Position numbers and translations under genes: made by a program. From Aquatica leii (Eukaryota > Arthropoda > Insecta > Coleoptera > Lampyridae), in assembly GCA_035610365.1 (NCBI GenBank), contig CM069439.1:23883533-23947532 (forward strand): a stretch of DNA of 64,000 nt, written 5' to 3'. How positions within the stretch are numbered: the first letter of the stretch is position 1; every line of letters begins with the position of its first letter. The notes under the pieces were generated by a model. It searched no databases and was not told where the DNA came from. It worked only from the letters and a program-made list of their open reading frames with translations. Below are positions 1-12,299 of the stretch, one piece after another.

Positions 1-53
1 TAAAAGCAAAATACTTAAGTCCTGTACGCTCTTCCAATAAACCAATCACTTAC

Positions 54-364
54 ATATAAAATAATAATCCTTCCCAGGCGAAAATTCGAGTCCACCAGGT
101 TGTGGTGTAAACGGTCTAAACGTAATTGTAAAATACATAAGTTTATAAGGCTTATCACAAATAGCAATAATTCTAGGGTTAGGGTTGGTTATCCTACAAG
201 TCTCGTATTCCTCTTTAGATACGTTATATATAATATATTTTTCAGCGTCTTCGTCGTATGTACCAGGCATGTATACTGGACAAATGATGTTTACTTGGTC
301 GTATTCGAATTTCACGTTTCCTTTATTAACATCGATTATATGATCCGTGTTATCAATTCTGAAT
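54..364 (-). CDS. Ephrin: Ephrin, internal exon (receptor-binding domain)
   Basis: Ephrins are membrane-tethered ligands of Eph receptor tyrosine kinases and act at the cell surface in axon guidance and boundary formation. Read on the minus strand, this 311-bp exon begins after an acceptor (polypyrimidine tract then CAG, AG at 366-365) and ends at a perfect donor GTAAGT (53-48). The translation holds family hallmarks: IDNTDHIIDVNKGN, NIICPVY, YNVSKEEYETCRI, PNPRIIAICDKP, KLMYFTITFR and PGGLEFSPGKDYYFI. Three of the conserved ectodomain cysteines are present. The exon starts with one base completing a split codon and ends after the first base of the next codon, which fits a serine as in the usual DYYFIS. 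No in-frame stop interrupts it. The exon with the signal peptide must lie to the right and the C-terminal exons to the left of the window. The only convincing host gene here; assignment is near certain, function is inferred from the family. Confidence 0.95.
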
Positions 365-702
365 CTGAAACAAAGAAATTATGAATTAGCATTTATTACC
401 TTTCGAAAACATTAAATTATATAATACGCCGCTTAATAGAATAACATTGGGACTTCGGGGTTTTGATAACAATAACCGAATGTAAGAAGTAAATACATAC
501 AGCGTGTAGTATTTGATTAACACGTTATTAATTTAGAAGGTAAAATACAATACAAACAAAAAATTTTAAAATAAAAGTTCTAATAAAGCATCTAAAATCA
601 AAAATTCCAGACCTTGTTTCTTAGTCATTTGTTGACACTAAAAATACTAAATACAAAATGATGTTATCAGTTATCACATAAGACGGTAATGTTACGTAGG
701 TT
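365..702. other. AT-rich intron-like sequence, nothing identified
   Basis: Lies directly upstream (gene sense) of the ephrin exon, so it should be ephrin intron. No coding or repeat signal was recognised. Confidence 0.5.
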
Positions 703-885
703 AGACAAAATACTTGAACAATCACTGCAAAAATAAAGCCAAATATGCAAAACAAGTATTTTTAGAGTACCATGATCAAATGTTTCACGCTAAATAAGCG
801 TAAAAATTTAACTAAAAAAGTCATGCAAAAAAAAAGATAACATAAACCGTGATTCCAATAAGCAGCGTGCACTTTAGTTATTTAC
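703..885 (+). repeat. Family X dispersed repeat, fragment
   Basis: This stretch aligns with 44,160-44,500. Shared blocks include ATGCAAAA, TTTTTAGAGTAC and GATAACATAAACCG, in the same order and orientation. It matches only the middle part of the longer copy at 43.3-44.9 kb, so it is a fragment. No coding potential. Confidence 0.6.
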
Positions 886-1198
886 TTAATATTTTCTTTA
901 TTTTAATCAAGAAACATTTTACAAACACACAATCTTTGTAACTACTATAGAAATAGAAAACAGCAGACCACAATCTAAAGAAAAACTGAAAAAAATTGAA
1001 AGAACTGTCATAAACACTATCATAGTTTTCTCGATTTAATTATATACCATAATAAGCACTTAAAACAATACCCAACGACTTGCAAGTGAAATCATCAAGT
1101 GAGATTTCAAACAAATTATTTAGATTTTGGGGTGAATAGTCAAGAAAAGAATCAGCCCTATAAAGTTTGTCTGCGACTAGAATTATCTGACCACAGTT
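886..1198. other. AT-rich, nothing identified
   Basis: No recognised coding, RNA or repeat signal between the family X fragment and the transposase relic that follows. Confidence 0.4.
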
Positions 1199-1760
1199 TT
1201 GACCGACAAAATGAGTTTTGTAAACATAGAATTTCTGCGATTCAGATCCCAATTTTGTAAAAAAGATAATTTTTTCGAACGAAGCGACCTTTTATTTCAC
1301 TGGTACAGAAAACAGAGAAAATTGCCGGTTTTGGGTCATTGGATGATAAAGTTGCATACGCAACATCAGGAAAAAGTTAATGTGTAGTGTGACTTCGTTG
1401 ATGGCAAAATCTTAGATCCATACTTTTTTGAAGATACGTTAACTCGAAACCGATATTATAGCTATTTATCCATACCCAGAAGAGGCAAACCTTCCAAGTA
1501 ATCAATTGTATTTTCCAACAGAACCTCCAAATTATGCGGCCGTAATACGCGCTTATCTCAACGAGATGTTTCTCCATCTTTACATAGCAAGAAGAGGAGA
1601 ATAGTGGCCTGCCAGATCACCAGATCTGACACCGCTGGACTACTTTTTATGGAGTTACTTAAAAAGCAAAGTATACGACAACAAACCAAAAATGTCAAAG
1701 AATTTAAAGTACGGAATCCGAGCAGAAATTAGATTAACCAACCTTACAATTTACATTAAT
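1199..1760 (+). pseudogene. Tc1/mariner (IS630)-type transposase, decayed C-terminal half
   Basis: A DDE transposase relic. Around 1340-1430 it reads HWMIKLHTQHQEKVNV, a stop, then FVDGKILDPYFFEDTLT, matching the usual QKVNVWCGI...GPYFFEG block of insect Tc1/mariner-like transposases. After a degenerate stretch, 1602-1690 reads WPARSPDLTPLDYFLW and then SYLKSKVYDNKP, the block that carries the last catalytic Asp. The central catalytic block (HDGAPAH-like) is not recognisable. Several stops and at least two frame changes make it non-functional. A related, longer copy lies on the opposite strand at 2.5-3.6 kb. Ends and inverted repeats were not found. Confidence 0.8.
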
Positions 1761-2534
1761 GTGTGTAAAAATGTACAATCTTTAAAATGCCGTAATAAAA
1801 ACCGGGAGTTAACATTTAAAAAAAATATTGACGTCATAACTTTCAAATACATGTAAAAAAAATCGAAACTCATAAAGTGACATGTTGTTAAGATATCTCA
1901 GCAAACTTTAAAGAAATAATCTATAGGAAAATTAGAGAATTTATACACTACTTCTGGAATGCACTGTATATAGTTTTAATATTCGGTAGAATTTGGTACC
2001 CACGATAGTCACTATCATTTTGAAATTTATATTCTAAGAAATTTGAAACATTCTATATGATTTCCACTATTTCTAAGGTGTTCCAAAATTGCTGGTAAAT
2101 AAAGCTACCACGTATTTTAGAGGTCAAAATAAGTCGATTGGACTTTATTTATATCTATACAAAAAATTTTCTACGCTACCAAGAAATGTGTACAAAAAAT
2201 TTAATGAAGTTTCGCAAAAGTGCATTTTAAAGAATTATCCTACTTTCAGTAATCAAAAAACCAAAAAATAATTGTAAAAGAGTTAAAAACCCCTCGCCCC
2301 CTTGTATTTTTTTAAAATAATTTTCTTAGGAGTGGTAACACAGCTCTAAGACATTTTTAACGGAAAGGCTTACTAATCATTTTTTTAAACTGTTGTAAAG
2401 ATTTCGTGTTTGGCATAATTTCGAAGAAAATGTTTTCTCAAACGCTGATAACCGATATTCTTAGTACAAATTTAATAAAATTGTAATACAAAATTTAGTT
2501 GGTGGTAGATACAAAGACAAAACTTTTTTTACAA
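1761..2534. other. AT-rich spacer between two transposase relics
   Basis: Nothing recognisable. A 60-codon open frame at 2089-2271 has no family features and its composition matches the background. Confidence 0.4.
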
Positions 2535-3440
2535 CAAGAGTTCAATGTGACCTCAACCTTCATTTATGCAGAGGTCAATTCGACGTAAAAAATTAAAATG
2601 CACCCTTCTTAAAACATCGCCGTTTTCTCGTAGTGCGTTTTGAATTATTTTCCACAGTTGTTTGGAATTATTAATTTAAACCTAGTACACTTGTGTTTTC
2701 AAAACTCCCCAGATGTCCCATACCAATTCATCTACCAGCAAATTGTTCATTAAGATATTCTCTTGCGATCGTCGTACATGAAGAACATATTTCGACCCAA
2801 ATCTTCTGCTAATTCTGGCAAACTTTCTTAAAGAAAACGAAGATAACTAGCGCTATCCAAAGAAATGAAAACGGCCCAACCATAAAACTGCGAATAATTC
2901 CGATCCAGACATTAGATTTAAATTCTCGTTGATAATGTCTACCTTGTGGATTTTTATCTGCATAAATATGCTCATTGTGTAGGTTCGTCATGCCACGACG
3001 TGTAAAATAAGACGCATCAGCAAACAAGATATTACTGTGGAATCCGTTGTCGACTACTCTACGCCCCCGAACAATTCGTAAAAAATTTAAGTGCGATCCG
3101 TGATCAAGTGGCAATAATTTTTGCACTGGCTGGATGTGGAATGAACGAAGTAATTGATTTCTAAAGATCCGACTTACAGTGTTTTTTGGAACCCCAGTCT
3201 CTCGTTGCAATGTTCTGGTACTAGTCTCAAGATTGTCATCAATTCTTTGAAGAACAGCATCTTTCGCAATAGGTGTTCGGGCATGTAGCGGTCTTCCAGC
3301 GTTATTTCTGACTGGCTTCAAACTCTCTGTTTCTTGAAGACGTCTTTCGATTTGGGCAAAAGTTTTGTGATTTGAAATTCTCCGGTTTGGATACTTCTCT
3401 CGATATACGCAAACACTTTCGAGGCAGTTGCCTCGACATA
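2535..3440 (-). pseudogene. Tc1/mariner (IS630)-type transposase, near full length but broken
   Basis: Read leftwards from about 3360. The N-terminal part gives FAQIERRLQETESL and AGRPLHARTPIAKDAVLQRI, then a helix-turn-helix region (RTLQRETGVPKNTVSRI). The catalytic core opens with NILFADASYFTRRGM (first Asp, usually FTDEA/FTDES), followed by NLHNEHIYADKNP and NVWIGII. About 170 codons (3321-2809) are open. Beyond that the frame fails: relics such as NMFFMYDD, REYLNEQFAGR, NALRENGDVLRRV and DLCINEG trace the rest of the core and the typical C-terminus down to about 2535. Upstream, 3360-3480 contains frame-shifted N-terminal sequence (VEATASKVFAYIE). Same broad family as the relic at 1.2-1.8 kb. 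Not functional. Confidence 0.85.
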
Positions 3441-3559
3441 ATCCATAATTTTAAAGGTGCCAAAGTAACAGTAATAGCAATTAAAGCAATAAGGGCAATT
3501 GCGATAAAACAACAATACAAAAGCAACAAATGACTAAAACATTTACTGTCAACAGTCAA

Positions 3560-4560
3560 CTGGGACGATTATGAATTTGTGTCCTGTCAAAATCGTGACT
3601 TTTGTTTTGTTTGTGTGTGTCCTGAACCTGACGGGTTTATATATATAGTTTACAATATTGAGAATGGAAATTGTCTTACATAATAAATATCATTAAATAT
3701 AAATTCGTTTATTTTCAACAAATTAAAACCAGAAGAAAACAGTGGGAATTAATCAACATTTCGAATATTTTGACGTAGTAATCTGTGCTTACACGTCTCG
3801 TTGCGTGATTAAGGTTTGTAGTTAAATTAGGCTTAAAATTAATTTATCATCAATTTACATATTTACTTCGTCAGCATATCAAACATAAAAATCAGAAACA
3901 TAATTAAAAAAATTATTAAAAAGGCTATTTCGTTAGTGGTATGGAAATAATATAACAAAAATAATCAGCAATTTCGGTTTATAATGATAGAAGTAAATAT
4001 CATCTCTAACGGTCATAGAGGCGCACAAATCTGAAAAAGTTCGTACTGCTAAGGAAAAAACATCAGTATCAAGTTTTGTTATATTTAAAAAGGTAATAAA
4101 AACAAAGAAATATAAAATCAAGTTACATTTGAAATAAGTTAGCCACTCGCAAAAAATAAGTGAACAGTAACACCCTTAGAATAATTCACTTGTGCCAAAT
4201 TTCATTAAATTTGTTTCACGCATTTCTGAACAGGGTTGAAAAATGTAATTTTTAAAGTAGACTTTGAACTCTTCTCGCGGATAAACGGTACATTTTGGTA
4301 TAGATATAAATAGAGTCCAGTCGACCCGGTAGTCTTCTACTTCTTTTTTGGTCTATGTTTGTCTTTTCCGTGTCGTTATCAGCCCAGAATACTAAATTTT
4401 AAGAGTAGTAGTAACAAATTGTTACATAACTTCAGATAGTCCCTTCTAATACAAAACAATTTGTAAACGTGTGCATGTAAATTTTACGTAGATTAGTAAT
4501 ACGTCAAAATTTATGAGTGATATTTAAAAGTAATTTTGAGCACAACGGTATATATCTGTA
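3560..4560. other. Non-coding; weak TATA-like site
   Basis: No coding signal. A TATAAATAG motif at 4305-4313, followed by a less AT-rich stretch, could be a core promoter, perhaps for the damaged piggyBac-like sequence that begins about 250 bp downstream. This is only a motif match. Confidence 0.25.
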
Positions 4561-4574
4561 ACAGTGTTATCTAG

Positions 4575-5090
4575 AATGGTACAGAAAACAAAACGCTGCT
4601 ACATTGCTAAAAATGGAATAAAATTTTAAATGGCAGTGATGCATTTTCTAGTTGTGACAAGGAAGATTATGTAGAAACAGACCATGATAACAGTGCTACT
4701 AATCCATATTTTGTACTAGATCAGGAAAATGTGGATGAGATTCAAAAGCAATGTCCAAATGCAAGTCCATATCTTAAGAAATACATCAGGACATTTAGAA
4801 CAGCAAAAGAAACGTTATAATGGGCAATTGATTTACCAGCCAAAGATTTATTAGAAGCACCATACAACAAGCGGTAGCTACAACTAGACGTAAATATAAG
4901 ACAAAAATTTTCAAATTATATTTGACTTCAACGAAGAAATCATAATTGTTTCATACAAGTCAAAAATGGCCCTGTTAGTGCGTTGATAATAATACCCAAA
5001 AATCTGAGATTATTATGCAATATAAATAGTACCAAAAAAGCTGTTGACGCATTTGACCTAATGAGCCAAACTCTCCATTAAAATCCACCA
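4575..5090 (+). pseudogene. Possible piggyBac-type transposase relic
   Basis: Two separate hints. An acidic, Ser/Asp-rich stretch at about 4632-4710 (SDAFSSCDKEDYVETDHDNS) resembles the acidic N-terminus of piggyBac transposases. Then 4917-5080 reads FNEEIIIVSYKSKMALLVR and, after a frame change, NINSTKKAVDAFDLM. That order and spacing match the late part of the piggyBac core, where a VVSYVPKKNK-like strand is followed by YNxTKxGVDxxD. Most of the catalytic core is missing or unreadable. The GVD signature is the main support. It could be chance in AT-rich DNA, so confidence is limited. Confidence 0.4.
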
Positions 5091-5194
5091 TTGGTGAAAT
5101 GTTCAACAATAAACCCAGACACTGTGGCGAACGAGCAAACCCACGAAAAAAAACCTATTGTGAAATTTGTCCTACATAAAGATTCATTAAGTCA

Positions 5195-6365
5195 AGTAGC
5201 ATGGTTTGAAACGTGCAAGTTTGGCTTGGGCTTAAAACTCAAATAAAAGTTTGACTTGGCTTGGTGTGATCCACAAGATACAGACTTGGCTTGCTTTTCA
5301 AGGTTCCCAAGCTTTCAAGTGTTTTCAAACTTTTGCTCCTTCCTGAGAAGTAGTTTATGACCTTGGAACACGTACCGCGCACGTGTTACAGCTCACTGCC
5401 ACAATATAAACAATATAAACAATTACCCAACTGCTAGCATAGGTTACTTCATAACATATATCGGAATCAGATGTGATCCATGTCTGTACGTGACCGTAAT
5501 AAAAGAATTACTAAATAAACCCAAATTCATAGTTACATTTACTTAATTATATAATTATTAATTTGATAATAAGAAATATAGAATAAATTTTATGGTTATA
5601 GCAATAGTAAATTTATTCACGTGTGGTAGGCAACATAATAGGCACAAAATACTGCTCTTACAGAGTATTCATGATGCGAGTTTTGAATGTGTATAGTCGA
5701 CGATGCGTTCTCGCTTGAGTTCTGATTGATCCCGAGTTATGAGGTAACCTAGTATATGTACAGTGTTTCTGATAAACCCGTACAAACTTAATAAAAAGCC
5801 TTCTTGCGGTGTTAAATAAAAATTTTTCCTGGTTTGGTCTAAAGTGATATCTACAATTAAAATTTTCAGGCCGGTTTTCTCTATTTAAATAAATGTAGAT
5901 TGAGTTTTTATTATAACCATGTGGTAAATGCTGTGAAATCCGTATTTTAAAATGTTTTCGTGTATCCTAATTGAAAGCAATGTGCTTTGTGTATGTACTC
6001 AAGTATGCTTATCTGCGGTTGTAACCAAAATAAGACTTCAGCTAAATAAACAAAAAACGTTGCAGCGTAAAAAGTATAAATTAAAATTTTTTTTTCTTAA
6101 AACTCAGTTCGACAACTTGCTTAAATTCTGTTTTGATTTCTTCAGTTGAAGCTGTTTGCTAAAGTGATTTTTATAAGTTGCCTCTGATAAACATTTTTGG
6201 GTATAAATTTTACATCAAGATAATATTATTTTCAAGAGTTTAAAAGCTCGGCCTGTAAAAGCTTGGCTTGACTAATATTGAACTTGACTTAATTATGTAA
6301 AAGCTTAGTTTTGATTTCAAGCCAAGCTTTTAAAAATCAAGCCAAGCCTGTGAATCCTTAGTCCT
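5195..6365 (+). repeat. Family X dispersed repeat, copy 1
   Basis: A repeat of about 1.2 kb whose two ends are rich in GCTTGGCTTGA-like words in opposite senses: GACTTGGCTTGGTG near 5250 and CAAGCCAAGC near 6322 and 6350. The stretch 5870-6235 aligns closely with 44,505-44,875 (shared blocks CTATTTAAATAA, GTGGTAAATGCTGTGA, AAACAAAAAACGTTGCA and GGATAATATTATT-like). A shorter match links 5482 to 43,408 (GTCTGTACGTG). The inverted, repetitive ends suggest a non-autonomous DNA element. No open frame looks real. Confidence 0.7.
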
Positions 6366-8224
6366 ACATCAAACAGTACAAGTTATAGGCTTGTAAATGA
6401 AAGCACGTATCTTATTATTTTATATGAATGTGTTTTGTCATCTTTTACATTGGTTTTAACAATTGAATATATCAGTAAAACAAAAATTTAAATATGTTTA
6501 TTTGTTCACCCTTAACCTGTGATTTTCAATGCATCGTAAATTTGACGTGTGTTTGTAATAAGCATGAAAAATATTGGTTAAAGTTCTAAGGTCAATATAA
6601 AGCTATAAGGTTTGTTGATGCAATTGTGGGAATACATTATAGTGCGCCTCATACTGCTGATGAGCCCCAAACGGCACTCTGGTGGCATTTGCACAATTGC
6701 ATTTGCAAACAACAGTTTCGATTTCATTACCAAAACTTTCTTTCAATATTTTTTGTTGACAGGTTGAGTTTTCCCCATCATTTTCTAATTTCCTTATGCT
6801 GTGTATAATTAAAATCTATGACCAAAACACAAAAAAAGTTAAAGCGGAAAGCACTAGGAGAATTGGATTGGTTATAAAAAAATATTTCGGAACTTGTTTA
6901 TGGCGTTTGTGTATTAAGTAATAGAAATAACATTACTTTGCAGCTGCAGCTAATCGGTCGTGTTTAGCATGTTGTACTACCCAAACGTCAATTAAGCTTA
7001 GTACCAAGATGTTGAACTTTTTCTACCTTTACCTTCCGCTAAATTATCGTTAGTCATTACAGTTAATTTAATTTTATACAATCAGTTATTTAGAATTTTC
7101 CCGGTTTGGGTAAAAAAATAGAAACATTAACGTATAATTTAAAGATTTTCCCTTGATTTCGAAGAATACTCATTAATTCTTAACATTTGATCAAGTACAA
7201 TAAAAAAAAGAAAAAACAAAGAATGGTTAACTTATGCCTTTGGTGTTTTTGCGTTGGTGCACGTCCATGCTGAAACTTATACAGGAATTCGAAGATCGTT
7301 GCGATAATTATAAAGAAATGCAAATCAAGTATACAATCTTTAATTAAACATCCAAATTTATCTATATTAAAATATCAATTGCGCAATAAACTTGTTTAAT
7401 TAAAAGAAAACAGAAAGACGTTTAACGAAGAATAAATATTAATAAAATAAAATTTCCCAAAGACACCTGTATTATTACTAACTTTATAATCTACGCTTGC
7501 TCCTTTATTATGCTAGGCGAGAACAGAAGATCCTTTCCTAAGGGGGTCTAATAACTCTTTGGTCCTGTTGCGAAAGATATTGGAAGCCACCTCAAAATGA
7601 AAATTTAATATAAACTAGTTTAACAGTGAAACAACATGAATTAAACGTTAAGTGCATATTACACATTGAAATTAATAAACAATGATGACGGGTAGAATAT
7701 TGGGTGCGGTGTGTGTTTTTAAAAATATAAACGTATTAACTGATTGCATCAGTTTTGAGAAGAAACTCCCCCTAAATGAAATATTGTCAAACAGCTTACA
7801 ACCCAAGAGCAGATGATAATTAGTAATTTATGGCAATGCATTTATATTCAAAATGAAAGGTTGCGAGAATAATTAATGCACTCTAAAAAGGTGTCGAAAT
7901 AGAGAAAAAAATTATACAAAGAGTAATTAATTTCACGTTTTAATTTACAATTATTTCCTGTTTAATATTACAAAAATAAAACAATTTCTATTAATTATAA
8001 TTTGTATTAAGAATGTGTCGTCTCAGCTGCAATAAGAATTAAAAAAAAAACTTACTACTATTACTACCGTCAGTAGAACATATTTAGTCATTAGATTTGT
8101 TTTTCCGAACTTTTAGCAACTGTTCACAGATTATGAAAAGACCCGCTTCTGATAGTCGACAAAAATTCCCAATTCATCTTGACCGTTGCAAAAATTATAC
8201 AAAAATAATTTTCTTCTAGTAAAA
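6366..8224. other. AT-rich spacer, nothing identified
   Basis: Long AT-rich stretch without recognised coding sequence. A 60-codon open frame at 6626-6808 on the plus strand is slightly more complex (ALWWHLHNCIC) but matches nothing I know. Confidence 0.4.
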
Positions 8225-10690
8225 GCGGCTAAAAAACAGTAGAAAAAGAAATAAAATATGGAGAATAGATACATGGAAGAAAAATGAACTGGAGGAGAAG
8301 TTTGAGAAAGCAAAACTGAAAATTTTGCGTATGGCAGAAGCAAAGAAAAAAGAAAAACAGAACTAAAAAGTGGCCATAGTTTTATATATAGTGGAATAGA
8401 AGAAAAATATCGAGCGAAAGAAGGAGTAAAGTGTATAATTAAAAAGGAGAAAGTGGAATTCATAACTGGACAGGAATATCAGAAATAATAGAAACGGATC
8501 TAGATAAACCGTCAAAAACAACAATACTAGTAGTGTATAGACCAAACGAAGATGAGACGACTAAGAAAAAGATGAATTATGGGAATAACTAACAGAAATA
8601 GTAGAAGATACTAAATGAAGATTAATAATAATGGGAGATTTAAATGCAACAGTAGGCAAAAAAGATACTATATTTGCGCATAAAGAAATACATAAAATTA
8701 CAAGAGAAGTAAGAAGCAGAGATGAAAAATCAATAATGGATTACATAATCGTCAAATAAAAGTACCGGAAAAACGTAATAGATACAAAAATCAAGAGAGG
8801 TCAAGAAGGATTGCATTAATACAAAGAAAGTAAAGATATGAACAATATAAAAAAATTGAAACATATAAATTAAAAGAAGCAGAGACGGTACAAAATCAAC
8901 AAAATTTCGGAAAATTTAACATTGGAACAACTATGGAAAAAGATTAAAGAAAACATAATAAAAACAGCACAAAAAGTATGTGGCGTAACCAGAATGAGCG
9001 AATACAACAAACAAACAAGATGGTGGAACGAAGAAATAAAACAACAAATAATAGAGAAGAAACTAAAGTAGAAGCATTACTTAAGATACAAAACAATAGA
9101 AACGTACAACATATATAAAGAACAGAAGATCAAAGTAACGATAGTGGAAGAAGCAGAACGAAAATCTTAGAATGAATTTAGAGAAAGAATGGAGGGAGAC
9201 TTTTCCGGAAATCAAAAATTATTTTATAAAATTTTAAAATTATTAAAAACAAAAAAACTTATACGATCAAACAATTGAAAAACAAAAACGGAAGAATACT
9301 AGAAAAAGATGATGAAATAATTAATAAATGGAAAGAACACTTTAAAGAATTACTAACAATAAAACAAATCAATAAAAAAAAATATAATAAACATCAAAGG
9401 AAAAGACGAATATGATGACGAAGACTAAAACATAACGCTAGAAGAAGTAACAGGAACGGTAAAGTTGTTGAAAAATGGTAAAGCAGCTGGACATGATGGC
9501 ATAACAACAGAAATGATAAAGAATGTAGGAAAAAAAGTATGGAAATGTTTACTAAACTATTAAATAAGTCATGGAAAGATGAGATAATACCAGTAGCTTG
9601 GGAACTAGGGATAATATTACCGATTTATAAAAAAAGTGACAGAAAAATTGTTCGAACTATAAAGGAATAACTATATTAAGTATACTAGCCAAAATATATG
9701 ACTGGATATTAAGGAGAAGATTAACCACAAAAACAGAACAACAGATGGAAGGCTCACAGTGTGAATTTAAAAAAGGTAAGGGAGTACACAAGACCACATA
9801 TTGGTAAAAAAACAAAAAGAGAGGATGTGTGGATCAGCCAAAAAAAAGAAGGGTGAACATCAAAATAAAAAATTCCATAAACAGCTTTTACGAAAAAACA
9901 ACAAATATTGTAAGCACAAAAATCGACAGTCAGAAGAATTTATAACTAAGAATGGATTAAGACAAGAAGAAGCCCTTAGCTCAGTGTTGTTTAATTTAAT
10001 AATGGATGATATATAAAAAAAAGTGAAAGAAAAAGTAAAGAAAATTAAAGCGGGATATAGAAACACGGAAAGTATAGAAATAGAAGATGACCTAGTGATA
10101 TATGGAAGAAACAGACAACACCGACAAGTTAACTTAGAAATATGCATAAGTGCTTTACAAAATAAAAACTTAAGAATAAATATAGAAAAGACAAAGGTGA
10201 TGGTGATAGGACAAAAAGATATAGAGATAAACATAAAGATAAATAGAAAGCAAATCGAACACGTAAGCGTATATCGTTGTGTACAAAAATATTTTTAAAT
10301 AGTTAGTGAAAGCTGGGTATAAACTAGAAAGCAGAATACAAGCCACAGATATGAACTATTTAAAAAGAGTATTGGGAATAACGAAAAGAGACCGAATAAA
10401 AAATGACCGTGTACGAAACGAATTAGGTGTGAAAGCAGTGGTAAAAGAAATAAAGCAATAAAGACTAATATGGTTTAGGCATTTAATAAGAATGGGAGAA
10501 GAAAGAACTACAAAATGAATATGGCAAGCAATAGCTCGACAAAGAAAACCGAAAGGTAGACCAAGAACAACATGGAATATGAGCATAAAAGAAGATCTGC
10601 AGGAAAAAAGAATGACATGGAGTGAAGCAAAAAGGCTCGCAAGAAACAGAAAAAGATGGGCCAACAAGATATACAACTAGAAATTATATT
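8225..10690 (+). pseudogene. APE-type non-LTR retrotransposon, heavily decayed
   Basis: A LINE with endonuclease and reverse transcriptase, same broad group as the complete element at 52.5-56.8 kb. Endonuclease relics: LIIMGDLNATVG near 8625 and HKEIHKITREVRSRDEKS near 8680, the latter almost word for word as in the complete element. RT relics: VTGTVKLLKNGKAAGHDGITTEM near 9450-9520, NGLRQEEALSSVLFNLIMDDI at 9950-10015 (from GLRQG...LFN), IEIEDDLVIYG near 10,075 (the FADD box has lost its FA), and NIEKTKVMVIGQKD near 10,180. The C-terminus ends in ARNRKRWANKIYN at about 10,680. Many stops and shifts; the start is missing upstream of the endonuclease. A piggyBac relic begins about 50 bp beyond the end. 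Confidence 0.85.
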
Positions 10691-10740
10691 TTACTTATGT
10701 TAAAGAAGAATCTTTATTATTTGTCATTTTTAAGTGAGAA

Positions 10741-12090
10741 AATGGCAACCAACTGGGAAAGAATTCGGAGGCTAACGGATACACAGCTTATTTATGAAGT
10801 TCGTGAACAACAAAATTATGAAAACACTGACAGCGAGAGTGAAGAAGAATTACTTGAAATAGAAACGAACGAGTTACATGATATTCAAGAGAAAAAGAGC
10901 TATAGAGAGTTACAAGAATGTGAAGATGGAAATGATAATTAATATGAAGTCGAAGGCATACCTCTTAGTAAACTCTTGAACAAGAATACAAGTATTATTG
11001 TACCACCTCGACTCCGCCTAAAAGGCAAGAATCGACATAAATAGCGTACAGTTGCAAGAAATCGCGTTGGAAGAGAGTCATCCAAAAATATTGTCCATAT
11101 TAGAGCTGGACCAAGTAATAATTATCAAGATGAAGATACAGAGTTGGATGTTTTCAAATTGTTCTTTAAAGATGTAATAATAGCCCAGATTCTTGAGCAT
11201 ACTAACCAAATGATTACACATAAGGCAATAAACTATAAAAACCAGAATTTGGAAACAATAGCGAAAACCAACAAAAATGAAATAATGGCGCTGATAAGAT
11301 TACTTTTTTTTCAGCATCCATGAAAAACAACCATCTAAATGCTCATATGATATTCGATCCTATATTAGCAAATATTTATCCGTTATGAATGAACATCGTT
11401 TCCAATTTTTTCTGAACTGTCTACGGTTTGACAATCGAACCCTTTACGTAGTCATACGATCCGTTTGCTTCTTATAAATTAACAATCGTCGGAACAGTAC
11501 CATAGAACAAAATATAAATTCCACCAGAATTATTAGACGTAGAATCTCGTAAGCCTAAAACATCGATGTTTTTTTTTTGATAAAGATCTGACCCTTACAA
11601 AAAAGTTCTTCTATCAACTACACATGATCACCGCTTTTCAACAAAAACCTACTATCATCAAATTTTCCACTCAGAGTAGAGTGAATACGTTCGATATGAT
11701 CTGTGCCAACTTAACTTGCAACCAAAAAACAAGAAAACGGCCATTGTACGTATTCTACAACATGCTAAATATGGAAAAAATTAATGGTTATGTTATATTT
11801 AACCACAAAAGCATAGCAAAAACGAAAAAAACAAAAGTGTTTGTATAACCTTAGTGTCCAACTGATGAAATCATGAACAGAACACCGACCAAATTTGAAA
11901 AATTTGTCACGTCCACTTCAAGAGTCTATCAGTGCTATCATACAACCAAGGTCTAAATCAAGTCAAACCGTCTCTACTAAAAGTCCCAGAACCATCTGTA
12001 GCATTTGTCCGTCGATTGAAAGAAGAATGACCACCATGTACTGTAGTCGCTGCAATAGACCTATATATGCTGAACATAGATCAAAATGCT
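10741..12090 (+). pseudogene. piggyBac-type transposase, core deleted
   Basis: Cut-and-paste transposase relic recognisable from end to end. The acidic N-terminus is open (10,741-10,942; TDSESEEELLEIE). Then come RAGPSNNYQDEDTELDVFKLFF and ILEHTNQMI near 11,105-11,215, KTNKNEIMALIRLLFF near 11,265, and NEHRFQFFLNCLRFDN near 11,385. The late core reads SRVNTFDMICANLTCNQKT and YVFYNMLNMEKINGYVIFN at 11,670-11,810, matching the GVDxxDxMC...VFYNMLNIAGINxxVI block. The C-terminal cysteine-rich domain survives at about 11,995-12,090 (CSICPS, then CSRCNRPIYAEH). Between about 11,560 and 11,640 most of the catalytic core is lost. It sits between a dead LINE and a mariner. Terminal repeats and TTAA ends were not found. 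Confidence 0.85.
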
Positions 12091-12299
12091 TTATTGTGTT
12101 ATGTTTAATTTTTTTTGAGCAAAGTAGAATTTGCAACGCTCTTCTGCGAAGGGAGTCCGATTTTAAAGGTACAGGTAGCTGTGAAACAAACGCCGCAAGC
12201 GAAATATTGCCGTCACATGCATGTCTAGACTAGTTGAAGCGTGGTAGTAGAGACTGGAGCGTGTTGTGTGTAAGACTTAATTTAGTAGTTTACGGGAAG

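Noticed and set aside
365-900. Upstream ephrin exon close to the detected one
   Set aside because: No frame with the expected block before the receptor-binding core (a W-N-x-x-N-like motif) and a donor site was found.
6626-6808. Possible small host gene with two TGCACAATTGCA-like words
   Set aside because: No start context, splice signal or known motif, and the composition matches the background.
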